A program made the position numbers and the translations under genes. A DNA stretch of 64,000 nucleotides, taken from contig SABC01000004.1 in NCBI GenBank assembly GCA_009929175.1, positions 1 to 64,000 on the forward strand, read 5' to 3'. This DNA comes from Bacteroidia bacterium (GTDB lineage: Bacteria; Bacteroidota; Bacteroidia; Bacteroidales; UBA932). The notes beneath the pieces are model-generated. The model was not told the origin of the DNA. It worked only from the letters and a program-made list of their open reading frames with translations, and did not search any database. Numbering within the stretch: position 1 is the stretch's first letter; the number at the start of each line of letters is the position of its first letter. This document shows, one piece after another, positions 59,913 through 64,000 of the stretch.

Positions 59913-61001
59913 TTATTTTGCAAAAAAGTATGCTGCTTTTCTCATCTCTTCGTGAGTTGCAAATGGTTTCGGGGGGTTAAGGAATTTCTCCAGGAACTTG
60001 TGAACGGTGAACCTTATCTCACTTGCCTCCCTTGTATCTATCCTGTCAAACCCGTGGCCTCCGGCTGCATCCTGGAAAATCCGGTATTCAAAAACCTTGT
60101 CATGTTTTTTCAAGGAGTCAATCATTGCAATCACCTCCTCAACATAGACGTCGTTGTCGTTGGTGTTGGTATAGATCATCAATGGCTTTTCCAAAAGTGC
60201 AGCATATGTGGAGGGAGACCTTCTCTTGTACTCTTGAGTATTCTCTTCGATGGTTTGCCCTATGTGGTAGGCCGGTGTAAAATAAGCAGTGTAGGAAGCA
60301 TCGTGGGACTCCAGCCGGTTGGCCAGGTCGCTTACGGGAACTCCTGCAAAGGCTACGTTGTATTTTTGGGGATATCTCAGGATGTTCATCAGGGAGATCA
60401 TACCTCCGTGGCTCCAACCAACAATACCCACCCTTGTTTCGTCAACTATAGCATAGTTCTCTACCATATAATCCCTGCTGGCCAGGACATCTTCGTTCTC
60501 AAGTCCACCGTAGTCTATGTTTTCGTAAGTGCTCTTCCCGTATCCGGTGCTGCCACGGTATTCGGCTGAGACAACTATGTATTCCTGGGCAATCAGTTCC
60601 CTTACAATATGGGCGTAATAGGTGGAGAAGTCGGCATGGATACCGCTGTGCGGTAAAACTACGAGAGGGTATTTTTTGGCCGGATCCACACTCCTTGGTA
60701 TAAAAACATAGGTGTAAAACTGCAGGGGGTTTGCTGCAAAACGGTCATTTTCACGAAGAGGTTTCCACCTTGGCGGACCGGTGAGCCGGACTTTATCTAC
60801 ATAGGCAATATCTCCCAGCATCTGGTGCCACATGAGGTCATCGGTTTTCTTGATGATCATGTCGTGTGTGTGCCGTTGGTTTTCCAGGCTCCTGCGAAGC
60901 TGTTCCACCTCATTTTTGAGCTCTTCCATGGACTGTGCTGTTGCTGTAGTGCTAAATGCAGTCAATAGGGTGATAAAAAGTGCTTTTGTAAAGGTTTTCA
61001 T
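59913..61001 (-). CDS. S9-type alpha/beta hydrolase, exported
   Basis: This 362-residue exported hydrolase has a signal peptide ending TATAQ and then a coiled-coil-like helix (about residues 24-50, MEELKNEVEQLRRSLENQ). The catalytic domain belongs to the prolyl oligopeptidase/S9 group, with VVSAEYRGSTGYGKSTYENIDYGG, the nucleophile elbow GWSHGGMIS (Ser near residue 197), Asp in NTNDNDVYVEEV and His in AAGGHGFDR. The beta-propeller of large S9 peptidases is missing, so it is a short esterase or peptidase. It has its own -7 box just after the dnaK terminator. Confidence 0.87.
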   Translation of the reverse strand: MKTFTKALFITLLTAFSTTATAQSMEELKNEVEQLRRSLENQRHTHDMIIKKTDDLMWHQMLGDIAYVDKVRLTGPPRWKPLRENDRFAANPLQFYTYVFIPRSVDPAKKYPLVVLPHSGIHADFSTYYAHIVRELIAQEYIVVSAEYRGSTGYGKSTYENIDYGGLENEDVLASRDYMVENYAIVDETRVGIVGWSHGGMISLMNILRYPQKYNVAFAGVPVSDLANRLESHDASYTAYFTPAYHIGQTIEENTQEYKRRSPSTYAALLEKPLMIYTNTNDNDVYVEEVIAMIDSLKKHDKVFEYRIFQDAAGGHGFDRIDTREASEIRFTVHKFLEKFLNPPKPFATHEEMRKAAYFFAK

Positions 61002-61019
61002 AGAGTTTGTCCTTTTTTA

Positions 61020-61027
61020 CAAATATA
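61020..61027 (-). promoter_or_regulatory. -7 promoter element of the S9-type hydrolase gene
   Basis: The minus strand reads TATATTTG, matching TAnnTTTG, 18 bases before the start. Confidence 0.45.
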
Positions 61028-61030
61028 TAA

Positions 61031-61059
61031 AAAAAAGAGCGGTACAGGACCGCTCTTTT
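61031..61059 (-). terminator. Intrinsic terminator of dnaK
   Basis: AGAGCGGT (61036-61043) and ACCGCTCT (61049-61056) form a perfect stem with a 5-base loop. Read on the minus strand it ends in a run of T, 22 bases after the dnaK stop. Confidence 0.9.
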
Positions 61060-61081
61060 AAAACCAAATTATTATATGAGT

Positions 61082-62992
61082 TTACTTTACCTCTTCGAAA
61101 TCCACATCGGTTACCTCTTTGTCCGGTCCTTCCTGACCGCCTCCCGGTTGGGAAGTTTCTGCTCCCTGAGCAGCTCCGGGTTGACCTTGGGTAGCTTTGG
61201 CCATATCTTCGGATGCAGCATGCCATGCACTGTTCATCTTTTCCATAGCCGAGTCGATTGCATTAATATCCTGGGATTTGTGGGCTTCTTTAAGGGCTGC
61301 TAGTGCCGATTCTATTGCAGACTTCTTGTCTGCAGGAATCTTGTCTCCGTAGTCCTTGAGGTTTTTCTCAGTCTGGAAAATCATGGAGTCTGCTCCGTTG
61401 ATTTTGTCGACCCTCTCCCTCTCTTTTTTATCGAGCTCTTCGTTGGCCTTGGCCTCATCCTTCATTTTGTTGATCTCTGCCTCGGTAAGTCCGCTGGAGG
61501 CTTCGATACGTATCTTTTGCTCTTTGCCTGTGCCTTTGTCCTTTGCAGATACGTTAAGAATACCGTTGGCATCAATGTCAAATGTTACTTCGATTTGGGG
61601 AACACCTCTTGGAGCGGGTGATATACCATCCAAGTGGAAGCGTCCGATTGTCTTGTTGTCTTTGGCCATGGATCTCTCTCCCTGCAACACGTGGATCTCT
61701 ACCGAAGGTTGGTTGTCACTGGCTGTACTGAAGACTTCCGATTTGCGGGTAGGGATGGTGGTGTTTGATTCAATCAGTTTGGTCATCACTCCTCCCAATG
61801 TCTCGATACCGAGAGAAAGAGGTGTAACATCCAAAAGCAGAACATCTTTAACATCTCCTGCCAAAACCCCGCCTTGGATGGCTGCACCAACGGCTACCAC
61901 CTCATCGGGATTAACCCCTTTGCTGGGTGCCTTACCAAAGAATTTCTCCACTATTTGTTGTATGGCAGGAATTCTCGTAGAACCTCCGACCAAGATTACC
62001 TCGTCTACATCGGAGGCTTGCATCCCTGCATCTTTCAGGGCTTTACGGCAAGGCTCTATGGTCCTTTGAATGAGGTCGTCACACAATTGCTCAAACTTTG
62101 CACGGGTAAGTGTCTTCACAAGGTGTTTTGGAACTCCGTCAACAGGCATGATATATGGCAGGTTGATTTCGGAGGAGCTCTGGCTGGAAAGCTCTATCTT
62201 AGCCTTTTCGGCAGCCTCTTTTAGTCTTTGCAGAGCCATCGGGTCTTTTCGGAGGTCCAGACCGCTGTTTTCGGATTTGAATTCATCTGCAAGCCAGTCT
62301 ATGATCTTTTGGTCAAAATCATCTCCTCCAAGGTGTGTGTCACCATTGGTAGATTTAACTTCAAACACTCCGTCTCCCAGTTCAAGTATGGAGATATCGA
62401 AAGTTCCGCCTCCCAGGTCAAATACTGCTACTTTTGTGTCTTTGTGTTGTTTGTCAAGCCCGTATGCAAGAGCTGCGGCAGTAGGCTCATTGATGATGCG
62501 CCTTACCTTGAGGCCTGCAATTTCGCCTGCCTCCTTAGTAGCCTGTCTTTGGGAGTCGCTAAAGTAGGCAGGAACAGTTATTACAGCTTCGGTAACCTCT
62601 TGTCCCAAGTAATCCTCTGCAGTCTTTTTCATTTTTTGAAGTACCATTGCCGAAATCTCCTGAGGAGTGTAAAGCCTTCCGTCAATGTTTACACGTGCGG
62701 TGTTGTTGTCCCCTTTTTCCACTTTATAAGGAACCCTGTTGACCTCCAACTGTACCCTGTCATAACTTTCACCCATGAACCTCTTGATGGAGGATATTGT
62801 ACGTGTAGGGTTTGTAATTGCCTGTCTTTTTGCTGGATCGCCAATTTTCCTCTCTCCGTTGTCGGCAAAGGCCACCACAGAAGGGGTTGTGCGTTTGCCT
62901 TCGCTGTTTATGATGATTGCAGGCTCGTTACCTTCCATAACGGCCACGCAGGAGTTGGTTGTTCCAAGGTCTATTCCAATAATTTTTCCCAT
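61082..62992 (-). CDS. dnaK: Chaperone DnaK (Hsp70)
   Basis: This 636-residue ATP-driven chaperone has an ATPase domain opening [20 protein letters not shown], then [41 protein letters not shown] and the linker region [17 protein letters not shown] substrate-binding domain and a helical lid follow. The tail is low-complexity ([17 protein letters not shown]) and ends [11 protein letters not shown], the motif used by co-chaperones. I chose the ATG at 62992; the frame stays open to 63130 without Hsp70 sequence. No dnaJ or grpE is adjacent. The promoter differs from the TAnnTTTG type, possibly for heat-shock control. Confidence 0.98.
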   Translation of the reverse strand: MGKIIGIDLGTTNSCVAVMEGNEPAIIINSEGKRTTPSVVAFADNGERKIGDPAKRQAITNPTRTISSIKRFMGESYDRVQLEVNRVPYKVEKGDNNTARVNIDGRLYTPQEISAMVLQKMKKTAEDYLGQEVTEAVITVPAYFSDSQRQATKEAGEIAGLKVRRIINEPTAAALAYGLDKQHKDTKVAVFDLGGGTFDISILELGDGVFEVKSTNGDTHLGGDDFDQKIIDWLADEFKSENSGLDLRKDPMALQRLKEAAEKAKIELSSQSSSEINLPYIMPVDGVPKHLVKTLTRAKFEQLCDDLIQRTIEPCRKALKDAGMQASDVDEVILVGGSTRIPAIQQIVEKFFGKAPSKGVNPDEVVAVGAAIQGGVLAGDVKDVLLLDVTPLSLGIETLGGVMTKLIESNTTIPTRKSEVFSTASDNQPSVEIHVLQGERSMAKDNKTIGRFHLDGISPAPRGVPQIEVTFDIDANGILNVSAKDKGTGKEQKIRIEASSGLTEAEINKMKDEAKANEELDKKERERVDKINGADSMIFQTEKNLKDYGDKIPADKKSAIESALAALKEAHKSQDINAIDSAMEKMNSAWHAASEDMAKATQGQPGAAQGAETSQPGGGQEGPDKEVTDVDFEEVK

Positions 62993-63083
62993 AATTATTA
63001 TTATTTTGTTTGTTGTTTTTTTAGTTATGCTTCCAATGTCCTCCAAGATTGTGCCAATTTGTAAAACTGACAAGCTGTCATAA

Positions 63084-63114
63084 TTTGTGCTCTTACTTTT
63101 ATTGTATAGATTTG
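63084..63114 (+). promoter_or_regulatory. Promoter of panB
   Basis: TTTG at 63084-63087 and TAGATTTG at 63107-63114 are 19 bases apart, a full match to the Bacteroidota consensus. The panB ATG is 19 bases downstream. Confidence 0.65.
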
Positions 63115-63133
63115 CAGATCTAAATTTCACATT

Positions 63134-63949
63134 ATGTCAATAGAGGGTAAACAAAGGGTCATTACAACACAGAGATTGTTGGAAATGAAGCAGAAGGGAG
63201 AAAAAATTGCAATGCTGACTGCTTATGATTACTCATTTGCAAAAATACTTGAAGAGTCAGGCATAGATATCATATTGGTTGGAGATTCGGCTGCCAATGT
63301 GATGGCAGGTCACGAAACCACACTACCCATAACTTTGGACCAGATGATTTACCATGCCCAGAGTGTTGTCAGGGCGGTTAACAACCCTATGGTGGTAGTG
63401 GATATGCCTTTTGGAACTTACCAGGGAGACACGCGGCAGGCTGTCTCCAGCGCAATCAAGATAATGAAGGAGTCCGAGGCCGATGCCCTTAAGGTAGAGG
63501 GTGGTGCGGAGGTAATGGAATCTGTATCAAGGATACTAAGTACAGGAATTCCTGTTATGGGTCACCTTGGGCTGACACCCCAATCCATTCATAAATTTGG
63601 TACATACACTGTCCGTGCCCGGGAAGATGCTGAGGCAAACAAACTGATTGCCGATGCAATAGCATTGGAAGATGCCGGATGTTTTGCCCTTGTGCTGGAA
63701 AAAATCCCGGCTTCCCTTGGAGAGAAAGTTGCATCCATCCTAAAGATTCCTGTAATTGGTATAGGTGCAGGGTCGGGTGTAGACGGGCAGGTGCTTGTGA
63801 TGCATGATATGCTGGGGATAAACAAAGAGTTTTCGCCCAGGTTCTTAAGGCGTTACCATAATCTTCATGACGAAATCCACAAAGCTTTCGTTGCATATAT
63901 AAAAGATGTGAAAAGCAGTGATTTCCCAAGCCAAGATGAACAATATTGA
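63134..63949 (+). CDS. panB: 3-methyl-2-oxobutanoate hydroxymethyltransferase
   Basis: This 271-residue enzyme makes ketopantoate from 2-oxoisovalerate and methylene-tetrahydrofolate, the first committed step to pantothenate and CoA. The Mg and substrate residues lie in [25 protein letters not shown] (about residues 44-68), [11 protein letters not shown] (about 92-102), [34 protein letters not shown] and [21 protein letters not shown]. Length and ends are typical. The next gene starts 13 bases downstream. It diverges from dnaK. Confidence 0.97.
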   Translation: MSIEGKQRVITTQRLLEMKQKGEKIAMLTAYDYSFAKILEESGIDIILVGDSAANVMAGHETTLPITLDQMIYHAQSVVRAVNNPMVVVDMPFGTYQGDTRQAVSSAIKIMKESEADALKVEGGAEVMESVSRILSTGIPVMGHLGLTPQSIHKFGTYTVRAREDAEANKLIADAIALEDAGCFALVLEKIPASLGEKVASILKIPVIGIGAGSGVDGQVLVMHDMLGINKEFSPRFLRRYHNLHDEIHKAFVAYIKDVKSSDFPSQDEQY

Positions 63950-63962
63950 AATTTTTGAATTA

Positions 63963-64000
63963 ATGACTGATATACCAAAGATTTTATTTGAAGATAACCA
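63963..64000 (+). CDS. Probable RluA-family pseudouridine synthase, first 12 codons only
   Basis: An ATG 13 bases after panB opens MTDIPKILFEDN and is cut by the window edge. The phrase ILFEDN followed by a codon starting CA (probably His) matches the usual start of RluA-type rRNA/tRNA pseudouridine synthases (xxEDNHxxxxNK). With 12 residues this is a weak call. Confidence 0.4.
   Translation, partial: MTDIPKILFEDN

Noticed and set aside
61356-62069. Plus-strand 237-codon frame opposite dnaK
   Set aside because: Long antisense frames opposite Hsp70 genes are a known codon-bias artefact; the dnaK frame is certain.
63020-63055. Sigma-54-like string (TGGCAC with a GG about 12 bases on) on the minus strand before dnaK
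   Set aside because: The -12 GC is not preserved (GA), and I saw no activator gene; this is probably chance. The dnaK promoter remains unassigned.

Overview
The window looks like a chromosomal segment of a member of the Bacteroidota, probably order Bacteroidales. The evidence is family-level: a FeoA-FeoB fusion with its small Cys-rich partner, the DUF4295 gene after rpmB-rpmG, DUF4199 and DUF4293 membrane proteins, a bactofilin, a Porin_10-type outer membrane protein, a stand-alone MnmD, and many copies of the Bacteroidota -7 promoter element TAnnTTTG (some with TTTG or TTG about 20 bases upstream). Gene content (FeoB, Hdr-like and NifX-like proteins) suggests an anaerobe; that is inference. 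I saw no rRNA, CRISPR array, insertion sequence, prophage or integrase, and no gene-free stretch over 300 bases. The region is ordinary core chromosome, compactly packed.

Layout. 0-5 kb: the end of hisS, an initiator tRNA with its own promoter and terminator, the ferrous iron uptake genes (minus), a GNAT acetyltransferase, mgsA and an acyl-ACP thioesterase. 5-13.6 kb: pyrG, a glutaminyl cyclotransferase, mnmD (minus), secA, lpdA and a bactofilin. 13.6-16.3 kb (minus): an actin-like ATPase whose phosphate-1 motif lies at the C-terminus, a polyprenyl-phosphate glycosyltransferase and a DUF4199 protein. 16.3-26.2 kb: a translation and secretion block, thrS-infC-rpmI-rplT-lepB, rpmB-rpmG-DUF4295, ftsY, pheT and a UbiA-type prenyltransferase. 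infC appears to start at AUC behind a strong Shine-Dalgarno.

26-30 kb (minus): an M14 carboxypeptidase lipoprotein, eno and a SIMPL protein. 30.2-38.7 kb: a tight run of cell-wall amidase, uvrB, a RelA/SpoT homologue with a degenerate hydrolase domain, and uvrA. 38.7-49.2 kb: an M28-like peptidase, mtgA, a large TPR protein, DUF4293, a nucleoside phosphorylase, a transglutaminase-like protein, a LolC/E-type permease, an MltF-like transglycosylase and an outer membrane porin.

49.3-54.2 kb (minus): a five-gene unit in which NAD salvage (pncB, nicotinamidase) is joined to a ROK kinase, an MFS transporter and a SIS isomerase. 54.2-59.9 kb (minus): a CPBP protease, then a DUF134 regulator, NifX-like, Mrp, HdrC-like, HdrB-like and NhaD antiporter series with two palindromic operator candidates. 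59.9-64 kb: an S9-type hydrolase, dnaK, panB and the first codons of a probable RluA pseudouridine synthase.

The strongest lead is the apparently circularly permuted actin-like ATPase at 13622-14713. Next are the AUC-start infC, the NAD-salvage/sugar operon and the Hdr/NhaD cluster with its perfect 20-base palindrome.
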